64,000 nt of DNA from an uncultured Acidobacteriota bacterium (GTDB lineage: Bacteria > Acidobacteriota > Terriglobia > Terriglobales > Acidobacteriaceae), in assembly GCA_903873705.1 (NCBI GenBank), contig CAIQPK010000086.1, forward strand, positions 1 through 64,000, in the 5' to 3' direction. Of the stretch, positions 25,282 to 32,717 are shown one piece after another. Position 1 is the stretch's first letter. Each line of letters opens with the position of its first letter. The position numbers were made by a program, and so were the translations under genes. Under the pieces are notes generated by a model, which was given only the letters and a program-made list of their open reading frames with translations, did not search any database and was not told the DNA's origin.

Positions 25282-25560
25282 TTAGCGGATGTTAGAGACG
25301 ACCTGGAGTGCGGGGCGCACGGAGCGGGGTGGGCGGCGGAGGCCGCGCTTGATCTGCTCGGTGTTGAGGTCGAGCTCAGCGAGGGTGCGGCTGAGGGTGT
25401 TGCGGTGCATGCCGAGTTCTTCGGCGGCCTTGCACTGGTTGCCGCGATGGCGCGCGAGCACCTCGGTGATGAAACGCTTTTTGAACTCGCGTACGGCATC
25501 GGCGTAGGGGATACCGGCGGCGTGCATCTGGAAGACGAGATGGTCTAGTTCGCGTTTCAC
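25282..25560 (-). CDS. Fis-type helix-turn-helix DNA-binding protein
   Basis: 92 residues. The core RFITEVLARHRGNQCKAAEE followed by LGMHRNTLSRTLAELDL is the Fis/NtrC C-terminal helix-turn-helix (a helix, then AA-x-x-L-G-x-x-R-x-T-L). The N-terminus (LDHLVFQMHAAGIPYADAVR) is a helical dimerisation-like part. Short Fis-like proteins of this kind lie next to cvpA/smc-type genes in acidobacteria; targets are unknown. Confidence 0.75.
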   Translation of the reverse strand: MKRELDHLVFQMHAAGIPYADAVREFKKRFITEVLARHRGNQCKAAEELGMHRNTLSRTLAELDLNTEQIKRGLRRPPRSVRPALQVVSNIR

Positions 25561-25605
25561 GTGAGAGATGTTCCTTCGTGCAAGTGGACTAACAACAGTG
25601 TGAGG

Positions 25606-26148
25606 CTAAGGGGCCGGTTTGATCCAATCGGGTGTCGTGTGCTTGATGCGTGCGACGCCGTCGGTCAACTTGTGGCTGAGGTCTTCCGGTACGACGAAGG
25701 ATACAGCATGTGCGGCCCGGAGAAAATAGGGTGCCATAACCGAGTCGCGAATCCAAGGGGCCGTGGGAAGAAAAGCGATAAAAGCCATCAGCACTGCCGT
25801 TCCCAGAAGACAGCCGCGCACAAATCCGAACACAGCGCCGCCAAGGCGGTCAAGCAGACCGAGGCCGACGGCGGAAGCGGTCTTGCGGAGGAGGCGACCG
25901 GCGAGGTTGGCGATGACCATCGTTGCTGCGAGGATCAGCAGGAACGCCGCGAACTGCGCTATGGGTTGCGACGTGATGAGGCCAGTGAGGTGCTGCGCGG
26001 CGGTGCGGTAGAACCAGCTCGCGAGGAGCAGGCCGATGACGATGCCGCCGAGCGAGAAGGCCTCGCGGAAGAAGCCCTGCATGGCCGCGCGGATGACGGA
26101 GTAGGCGAGGAGCGCGGTGAGGAGCCAGTCGAGAGGGTTCATGTTCAC
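25606..26148 (-). CDS. CvpA family membrane protein
   Basis: 180 residues with four membrane helices. NPLDWLLTALLAYSVIRAAM followed by QGFFREAFSLGGIVIGLLLA is the CvpA signature (a D-x-x-x-x and G-F-x-R-E pattern). FLLILAATMVIANLAGRLLR and LLDRLGGAVFGFVRGCLLGT fit helices 3 and 4 of the family. CvpA proteins are linked to envelope homeostasis and colicin V production in E. coli; no channel role can be read here. It overlaps the DUF1905 gene by ATGA. Confidence 0.8.
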   Translation of the reverse strand: MNMNPLDWLLTALLAYSVIRAAMQGFFREAFSLGGIVIGLLLASWFYRTAAQHLTGLITSQPIAQFAAFLLILAATMVIANLAGRLLRKTASAVGLGLLDRLGGAVFGFVRGCLLGTAVLMAFIAFLPTAPWIRDSVMAPYFLRAAHAVSFVVPEDLSHKLTDGVARIKHTTPDWIKPAP

Positions 26149-26615
26149 GATTTATTTCTCGCGGCTATTTCGGAGCGGAGCACGGCACTTGCTTTCTGCA
26201 TGCGGCGCTGCTGGGTTGATATTTGTTTGGCCGAGGTGATCCAGTTGCGGTACTCCTTGCGGCGGGTGAGGCTCAACGATTCGAAGCCGGCTAGAAGTTT
26301 TTGCTGACGCAGCAGACGGAGAAAAGCTGTTGGCAATTCGACTGTACGCGGAGCGTCGTCCTTCCACAAAATCACCGCGATGACATCGCCGGGCACAAGC
26401 TGGAGTTGCTTGTACTTGGCCTGCGGGACAGGCAGGCGATGGTAGCCGGAGCGGTCGGGCATCAGTGATCCCATGTAAGGCAGGCCGCCGAGGAGCGCCT
26501 GTACGGGAACTCTTGCGCGTGTGCCAAATTCCTTCTGAACGTCGTGAGGGAAGAAGACGAAGGCGCCCCAGCCGGTGCTGCGCTGGATGGCGGCACTGAA
26601 CGGATAGCGCTTCAT
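26145..26615 (-). CDS. DUF1905/YdeI-like protein
   Basis: 156 residues. The first 100 residues form a DUF1905 beta-barrel: FSAAIQRSTGWGAFVFFPHD, TRARVPVQALLGGLPYMGSL, and LPVPQAKYKQLQLVPGDVIA. The remainder is a bacteriocin-protection YdeI/OmpD-type helical tail (LTRRKEYRNWITSAKQISTQ). Function unknown. It is 3 bp downstream of the smc stop and overlaps cvpA, so smc, this gene and cvpA form a likely operon. Confidence 0.75.
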   Translation of the reverse strand: MKRYPFSAAIQRSTGWGAFVFFPHDVQKEFGTRARVPVQALLGGLPYMGSLMPDRSGYHRLPVPQAKYKQLQLVPGDVIAVILWKDDAPRTVELPTAFLRLLRQQKLLAGFESLSLTRRKEYRNWITSAKQISTQQRRMQKASAVLRSEIAARNKS

Positions 26616-26618
26616 GGC

Positions 26619-29600
26619 CTAGGCGACGGCGCGCTGGGACTGCATTTTGCCGCCGAGCGAGACGCTGACGATCTTGGAGACGCCGGGCTCCTGCATGGTG
26701 ACGCCGTACATGACGTCGGCCTGCTCCATGGTGCGCTTGGAGTGGGTGATGACGACGAACTGGGTGGTCTGTGCCATGTCGGCGATGAGGCGGGCGAAGC
26801 GGCCGACGTTGGTGTCGTCGAGCGGCGCGTCGACTTCGTCGAGGATGCAAAAGGGAGCGGGCTGGAACTGGAAGATACCGACCAGCAACGAGAGCGCGGT
26901 GAGGGCTTTTTCTCCGCCGGAGAGCAGCAGGATGTTCTGCAGCTTTTTGCCCGGGGGCGAGGCGACGATGTCGATGCCGGACTCGGCGGTGTTGACCTCG
27001 TCGGTGAGCTTCATGAGGGCCTGGCCGCCGCCGAAAAGCTTGGTGAAGGTGGTGGAGAAGTTTTCGTTGATGACGGCGAAGGCCTGGTCGAATTTTTCGC
27101 GGGAGACGTCGTCGATTTCCTTAATGGAGGCCTGGGTGTTTTCGATGGAGTCGATGAGGTCCTTGCGCTGGGTTTCGAGGAACTCGTGGCGGGCGGCGGT
27201 TTCGGTGTACTCGTCGAGGGCCATCATGTTGACGGGGCCCATGGCTTCAAGGCGCTGACGAAGGGCACGGGCGGCTTCTTCTTCGGTGGCGAGGAGATCA
27301 GCTTCGATGCGCTGGATGTTCGCGTCCTCGCGGAGGATGGCGGGTTCGACGGCGAGGTCGTTGATGCAGGTCTGCTCCATGTGCTCGACGTCGGAGGTGA
27401 GCTTGGCGGCGCGAGCGGAGAGACCGGCGCGGGTCTCGCGAAGGGCTTCGGTTTCGTGGCGCAGGGTGCGGAGCTGGGTGTCGAGCGCGGTCATCTGCGC
27501 GCGGAGCTCGGTGGCCTGGGTGGAAAGGGTTTCGCCTTCGGCGGTGGCCTGGGCGCGCATCTCGGTGAGCTCGGTGTGCTGGATGGAGAGCTGCGCGGTG
27601 TCTTCTTCGCGGCGCTGTCGCTCGGCGGCGGCGGTGCTCAGTTGCTGAGCTAATTGCGCTATGCGAGCCTCCTGGCTCACATAGAGACGAGACGTCTGCT
27701 CGAAGTTGGCGTTGGCGTTGCGGCGGCGCTCTTCTAATCCCGCTAACGCGATGGCCGCGGTGGAAGCGGCTTGCTGGAGCTCTTCGCGGTTGGCGCGGAG
27801 CGAGCCGATCTGCGCGGTGAGCTCGGCGATCTGGGCTTCGACCTGGCTGCGCTCGGCTTCGAACTGGGCGGCTTCCTGCTGCTTGCGGGCGATGAGCTCC
27901 TGCTTTTGCGCGCGGGCGGCGTGGTTGCGGTCGGTGGCGGCCTGCCACTCCTGCAGGCGGCGCTCGATGCGAGCGGTTTCGGCTTCCATCTGGCGGAGCG
28001 CGGCGCCGGAGTTGGCGGACTCGCGCTCGGCGTCGCGGCGCTCGTGGTTCTTGCCTTCGAGGCTGGCGGTGAGTTCGGTGAGCTGCTGTTGGAGGTCGCG
28101 GGTGGCGAGGTCGGTCTTGGTGAGCTCGGCTTCGACTGAGGTGATTTTTTGCTGGACTTCGCCTAGCTCGCGCTTGAGAGCTAGGGGGCCCTGCTCGCGC
28201 GGCTTGCCGCCGGTGACGGTGACGTTGTGGAACGTCTCGCCGGTGGGGGAGAGGAAGAAGGCCTGCGGGTATTGGGTGGCGAGGGAGCGGGCGGTGGCGG
28301 TGTCGGGTGCGACGAAGCCGTTGCCGAGCTTGGGGAGGATGGTGGAGAGGGAGGTGCCGAAGCCGTTGAGGACGCGGATGACGTCGCGGAGGGGCGTCGC
28401 GTTCTTGCCGGCGGTGAGTTCCGTGGCAGCCCACGTCCCAGAATCGGGACTTGGGGCACCCGGTTCGGTGGAAGGGCCGTGGATGAGGAACGTGGCGCGG
28501 CCGGCTACGTCGGTTTGCAGGAGGCGGAGGCCTTCGTTGGCGGCGTCCCAGGATTTGACGACGACGTAGTTGAGCTCGTCGCGGAGGAACTCGTCGATGA
28601 TGCTTTCGTACTTGGCGTCGACTTCGAGGTAGTCGGCGAGTGTACCGACGGCGCCCATGATGTTGCCCTGCGGGCTGTTGGCGCGCTGGGCGTTCACCTT
28701 GAAGATGTTACGGACGGTGTCGGTGGAGTAGCTGTGTTCGCGGATGAGGGCTTCGAGCGAGCCGCGGCGGCCGAGCAGCGTGGCGAGCTGGCCGCGGAGT
28801 TCGTCGCCGCGGCGCTTGGACTGCGTTTCTTCGGAGCGGCGGGCGTCCATCGCGTGGCGGAGGTCGTTGATCTCGGTTTCGAGGCGCTTGAGGCGTGCCG
28901 TCACATCTTCGAACGACATCTTGATCTGCGAGCGCTGCAGGCCGAGTGAATCGAGCTCGGTGCGGGCGGTGTCGGACTCGGAGGCGAGGCGTTCGCTTTC
29001 GCGTTCGAGGCCGGAGAGGGCGGCACCGGCCTGGGCTTCTTCGTTGTTGGCCTGAGAGGCCCGCTGCATGATGTGCATGGCGTTGCGGCGGCGGTCTTCA
29101 GTCTGCTGCTCGGCTGCGGCAACGGCACGGATGGCCTGCTGCGCCGCCTGTTGCTGCTGCTGGGCGTTGGCGCGCGAGGCTTCGGCTTCGGTGGTGGCGT
29201 TTTCGAGGAAGCTGCGGTGCTCTTCCTGCTCCCCGGCGAGGGCGGCGAGCTGGCCGCGGGCTTGCCCCAACTCTTCCTCACCTGTCGCAAGGCGCTGGGT
29301 GAGGTCGGCTACGCGGTCGGCGTTGGAAGCGGTGCGGGCGGCGATGCGCTCAAGCTCGACGGCCGACTGGTTGGCGCGGGCGGCGGCTTCGCGGATCTGC
29401 TGGTCGAGCTCATAGCCCTTGGCGACGCCGGCGGAGTGGTCGGCGTCCATCGTCTCGAGCGCGGCGGCCTGGTGGTCGATCTGGGTGGCGAGGCGGGTGA
29501 TCTCAGCGGCGATAGCGGTCTGCTCGGCGTCCATTTGCGCGAGGCGGCTGGCGAGCACGACGCGGAGCTTGCCGCGCAGCTCGTCGCGCAGGGCGCCGTA

Positions 29601-30608
29601 GCGCTCGGCCTTGGCGGCCTGGCGCTTGAGGGTCTGCATCTGTTTCGTGACTTCTTCGAAGATGTCGTTGACGCGGGAGAGGTTTTGTTTGGCGGACTCG
29701 AGGCGGAGTTCGGCGAGGCGTTTTTTGGTCTTGAAGCGGGTGATGCCGGCGGCTTCTTCGATGATGGAGCGGCGGTCGAGGGGTTTAGAGGAGAGGAGTT
29801 GGCCGATGCGTTCCTGACCAATGATGGCGTAGGTTTCGCCGCCGAGGCCGGTGCCCATGAAGATGTCCTGAATGTCGCGGAGGCGGCAGATTTTGCCGTT
29901 GAGCAGGTATTCGGAGTCGCCGGTGCGGAAGAGGCGGCGGGTGATGGTGATTTCGCCGGCGCGGATGGGAGCGCGGCCGAACTTGCGGCGGCGGATCTTG
30001 AGGACAACATTGTTTGCTGCGGCGCTGCTGTCGGAGGGCGGGGCAAGGGCGGCGTCGGAGGGGGCTTCGTGCGTGGCGTGGCCGCCGCGCTCCTCTTCGT
30101 CTTCGTCGATGGCCTCGGCTGCTGCGGCGATCTCTTCGGGCGTGGAGTGCTCGTGGAGGACGCGGCGCTTCTTTCCGGGAGCTTCGTAGGTGGTGCCGGG
30201 CTGGGCTTCGGCTACGGCTTCTTCGGTTTCTTCGGCGGCCTCGGCGCGGGCGGCGGTTTCGTCCCAGTCGCCAGAGATTTCAGAGACGAGTTTGCCATCG
30301 ATGACGAGCTCGGGGCCGGTGCCGGCGTCGTCGTAGACCTCGGGGTCGACCAGGGTGAGGGAGACTTCTGCCATGCCGGTGGCCTTGCGGTCGCGGGTGC
30401 CGGCGAAGATGACGTCTTCCATCTTGATGCCGCGGAGGCTCTTGGCGGAGTGCTCGCCGAGGACCCAGGTGATGGCGTCGGAGATATTGGATTTACCGCA
30501 GCCGTTGGGCCCGACGATGGCGGCGATGCCGTGGCCCGCAAGCTGCACCTCAGTGCGATCGCAAAACGACTTGAAACCGAGAATCTGGACTTTGCGGAGC
30601 TTGAGCAA
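26619..30608 (-). CDS. smc: Chromosome segregation ATPase SMC with acidic insertion in the head
   Basis: About 1329 residues against about 1190 usual. Start placed at the TTG at 30608 (MLKLRKVQILGFKSF), which has AGAGG 7 nt upstream; the GTG at 30614 sits against that site. Parts: Walker A GPNGCGKSNISDA; coiled coil; hinge with GNIMGAVGTLADYLEVDAKY; second coiled coil; signature LLSGGEKALTALSLL, Walker B ILDEVDAPLDD and the THSKRTMEQAD switch. Between LTLVDPEVYDD and KFGRAPIRAGEITITRRLF lies an Ala/Glu/Asp-rich insertion of roughly 120 residues (about 29970-30344), presumably a flexible loop on the N-terminal ATPase head. It is the main structural maintenance protein of nucleoid compaction. 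Confidence 0.95.
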   Translation of the reverse strand: MLKLRKVQILGFKSFCDRTEVQLAGHGIAAIVGPNGCGKSNISDAITWVLGEHSAKSLRGIKMEDVIFAGTRDRKATGMAEVSLTLVDPEVYDDAGTGPELVIDGKLVSEISGDWDETAARAEAAEETEEAVAEAQPGTTYEAPGKKRRVLHEHSTPEEIAAAAEAIDEDEEERGGHATHEAPSDAALAPPSDSSAAANNVVLKIRRRKFGRAPIRAGEITITRRLFRTGDSEYLLNGKICRLRDIQDIFMGTGLGGETYAIIGQERIGQLLSSKPLDRRSIIEEAAGITRFKTKKRLAELRLESAKQNLSRVNDIFEEVTKQMQTLKRQAAKAERYGALRDELRGKLRVVLASRLAQMDAEQTAIAAEITRLATQIDHQAAALETMDADHSAGVAKGYELDQQIREAAARANQSAVELERIAARTASNADRVADLTQRLATGEEELGQARGQLAALAGEQEEHRSFLENATTEAEASRANAQQQQQAAQQAIRAVAAAEQQTEDRRRNAMHIMQRASQANNEEAQAGAALSGLERESERLASESDTARTELDSLGLQRSQIKMSFEDVTARLKRLETEINDLRHAMDARRSEETQSKRRGDELRGQLATLLGRRGSLEALIREHSYSTDTVRNIFKVNAQRANSPQGNIMGAVGTLADYLEVDAKYESIIDEFLRDELNYVVVKSWDAANEGLRLLQTDVAGRATFLIHGPSTEPGAPSPDSGTWAATELTAGKNATPLRDVIRVLNGFGTSLSTILPKLGNGFVAPDTATARSLATQYPQAFFLSPTGETFHNVTVTGGKPREQGPLALKRELGEVQQKITSVEAELTKTDLATRDLQQQLTELTASLEGKNHERRDAERESANSGAALRQMEAETARIERRLQEWQAATDRNHAARAQKQELIARKQQEAAQFEAERSQVEAQIAELTAQIGSLRANREELQQAASTAAIALAGLEERRRNANANFEQTSRLYVSQEARIAQLAQQLSTAAAERQRREEDTAQLSIQHTELTEMRAQATAEGETLSTQATELRAQMTALDTQLRTLRHETEALRETRAGLSARAAKLTSDVEHMEQTCINDLAVEPAILREDANIQRIEADLLATEEEAARALRQRLEAMGPVNMMALDEYTETAARHEFLETQRKDLIDSIENTQASIKEIDDVSREKFDQAFAVINENFSTTFTKLFGGGQALMKLTDEVNTAESGIDIVASPPGKKLQNILLLSGGEKALTALSLLVGIFQFQPAPFCILDEVDAPLDDTNVGRFARLIADMAQTTQFVVITHSKRTMEQADVMYGVTMQEPGVSKIVSVSLGGKMQSQRAVA

Positions 30609-30867
30609 CGGCACACCTCTGAAATCTTTTATTAATTTTTTTTGTTACGGGCGGCGGCGGCGCGAGGGCGGCGGCCTGCCTGAATCGTAGCGTCGAGATG
30701 GGGTGGAAACAACACGCTGCGACGAGATGTTGTGGATAAGGCGTCCGCGTCGCAACTATTGATGAATATGGCGGGTTGGAGAGACTGAGACGAGGGGACG
30801 GGAGGCCTAAAAACAGGGCTGAACGGTTTTCTTGCGAGGAGCGTCCAAGGGTTGGAGGGGGCACGGC
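30609..30867. other. Divergent intergenic region between smc and a TPR gene
   Basis: The 393 bp between the two genes (up to 31001) hold the smc promoter, with an A/T-rich stretch at 30628-30645 next to the smc start, and the promoter of the TPR gene listed separately. No further gene is seen. Confidence 0.5.
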
Positions 30868-30896
30868 TTGCCAAGGAGCAACCGCGTTTCTATAAT
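30868..30896 (+). promoter_or_regulatory. Sigma-70 type promoter of the TPR gene
   Basis: TTGCCA (30868-30873), 17-bp spacer, TATAAT (30891-30896). Predicted start near 30903, leaving a 5' leader of about 99 nt before the ATG at 31002. Confidence 0.75.
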
Positions 30897-31001
30897 CCGC
30901 ATCATCACCGTAACGTTCCCAGAACCTGCGGGGTGACGGGCCGCCCGCGCTGTTCTGCGGCGAAATACACAAATTTGAAGTCTCCTGAGGAGTGTTTTCA
31001 T

Positions 31002-32318
31002 ATGAAGAAGGTCGTACTAGCTTCTCTGCTGGCCGTAGCCGGCGCCGGGCCCTTGGCGCATGTCGGTTTCGCACAGGATGCTGCTGCCGCACAGGCTGGC
31101 GGGCAGGTCCAGATGTCGGCGGAAGAATATGCCGCCTACAACAACGCGGGGACGCAGACCACGCCGGCGGCCAAGGCTGCGGCGTTCGAAGCATATCTGA
31201 AGGCGTATCCGAACTCGGCTGTAAAGGCCGACGTCCTGCAGCAGCTTGCGCTGGCTTACAGCGGAAGCGACGTGAACAAGGCGCTCGATTACGCGGATCA
31301 GCTGGTTGCGCTGGATCCGACCAACTTCCGTGGGTTCGTGTTCGACGTTTCTCTGCGTCGCGCTGCAAGCGATGCGATGACCGACGCCGGCGCCAAGCAG
31401 GCTGCGCTGGATAAGGCTGCCGACGCCTCCACGAAGGGCCTGGCGCTGGCTAAGCCCAAGGATGTGAGCGACGACGACTGGACCAAGTTGAAGTCTGCCG
31501 GTTATCCGATCTTCTACAGCGCGATCGGTACCGCCGACCTGAACAAGAAGGACAACGCGGGCGCGATTGCGGCGTTCAAGTCCGAGTTGGGTTCGGTACC
31601 CGTTGCGCAGACCACCGCGCCTGGCCTGCAGCTGCAGGACACGTTCTTCCTGGCCCAGGCGTACTACACGTCGACCCCGCCGGACTTTGTGAACTGCACC
31701 TACTATGCGACGCGCGCCATGACGTACGCTCCGGAGCCGTACAAGACGCAGTTCAGCAAGCTGGCTGGGTACTGCTATCGCAAGTTCCACGGCAAGGATG
31801 AGGGCTACGAAGCAGTTGTCGCTGCTTCCAAGGACAACCTGAATCCCCCGCAGGGCTTCGGGATTGCCCCGGCTCCGACTCCTGAGAGCATCGTTTCCGA
31901 CCTGATCAAGACCACCCCGGATCTTTCGACGCTCGCGCTCTCCGACAAGGAGTACGTGCTGCAGAACGGCAAGGCTGAGGATGCGGAGAAGGTGTTCGCG
32001 ACGATCAAGGGCAAGGCGGTCAAGATTCCTGATGCGACCGTGATCGAGGCCACTCCTGACTCGTTGAAGGTGGCGGTTTCTGACGACGCTGTGCAGGGCA
32101 AGATCGCCGACTTCTCGTTCAACTTCAAGGAGCCGTTGAAGACGGTTCCGGCGGTGGGCGACAAGGTGACGATTTCCGGCACCTATGACGCTTACACGCA
32201 GAGCCCGGTGATGATCACCATGGTCGACTCCGACCTGGAAGTGAAGAAGGTGGCACCGAAGGCTGGTGCGGCGCACCGTCCTGCTCCGGCTGCGCATCGT
32301 CCTGCTGCAAAGAAGTAA
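31002..32318 (+). CDS. Exported TPR-like protein, abundant acidobacterial type
   Basis: 438 residues from the ATG at 31002 (GAGGAG 9 nt upstream). A signal peptide ends around VGFAQD. Residues 35-270 are helical repeats of TPR type (AAFEAYLKAYPNSAVKADVL, LAYSGSDVNKALDYADQLVA). The C-terminal 150 residues form beta strands (AVKIPDATVIEATPDSLKVA, VGDKVTISGTYDAYTQSPVM), ending in an Ala/His/Pro/Lys tail. No enzymatic motif. A strong promoter, strong ribosome-binding site and strong terminator suggest high expression. Family function is unknown to me. Confidence 0.7.
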   Translation: MKKVVLASLLAVAGAGPLAHVGFAQDAAAAQAGGQVQMSAEEYAAYNNAGTQTTPAAKAAAFEAYLKAYPNSAVKADVLQQLALAYSGSDVNKALDYADQLVALDPTNFRGFVFDVSLRRAASDAMTDAGAKQAALDKAADASTKGLALAKPKDVSDDDWTKLKSAGYPIFYSAIGTADLNKKDNAGAIAAFKSELGSVPVAQTTAPGLQLQDTFFLAQAYYTSTPPDFVNCTYYATRAMTYAPEPYKTQFSKLAGYCYRKFHGKDEGYEAVVAASKDNLNPPQGFGIAPAPTPESIVSDLIKTTPDLSTLALSDKEYVLQNGKAEDAEKVFATIKGKAVKIPDATVIEATPDSLKVAVSDDAVQGKIADFSFNFKEPLKTVPAVGDKVTISGTYDAYTQSPVMITMVDSDLEVKKVAPKAGAAHRPAPAAHRPAAKK

Positions 32319-32335
32319 CGGCTGTAACGGAAGGC

Positions 32336-32368
32336 GAACGGCCTCCCTTTGGGGAGGCCGTTCTGTTT
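32336..32368 (+). terminator. Intrinsic terminator
   Basis: A perfect 12-bp stem, GAACGGCCTCCC (32336-32347) with GGGAGGCCGTTC (32352-32363), loop TTTG, followed by TGTTT. It is 17 bp past the TPR gene stop. Confidence 0.85.
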
Positions 32369-32474
32369 GGGTGGTGTTTGGTTTGTGGCTGGATGTCGGC
32401 AGTGGCGTGACGGGCTCTATTTCAGCACCAGGCAGCGGTAAAAACGGGAGAAGGCAAAGGCGGTGAAGCAGGTC

Positions 32475-32660
<186 letters not shown>

Positions 32661-32717
32661 GTGGTTTTGGTGGTTGTAGGTGGTGGCCGTGGTGCTTGTG
32701 GTGTGGTGCGGTGGCGG

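Noticed and set aside
29073-30635. Long plus-strand open frame (520 codons) opposite smc, plus others at 26544-28949
   Set aside because: Gly/Ala/Glu-rich low-complexity translation in a high-GC antisense frame; the SMC on the other strand is strongly conserved end to end.
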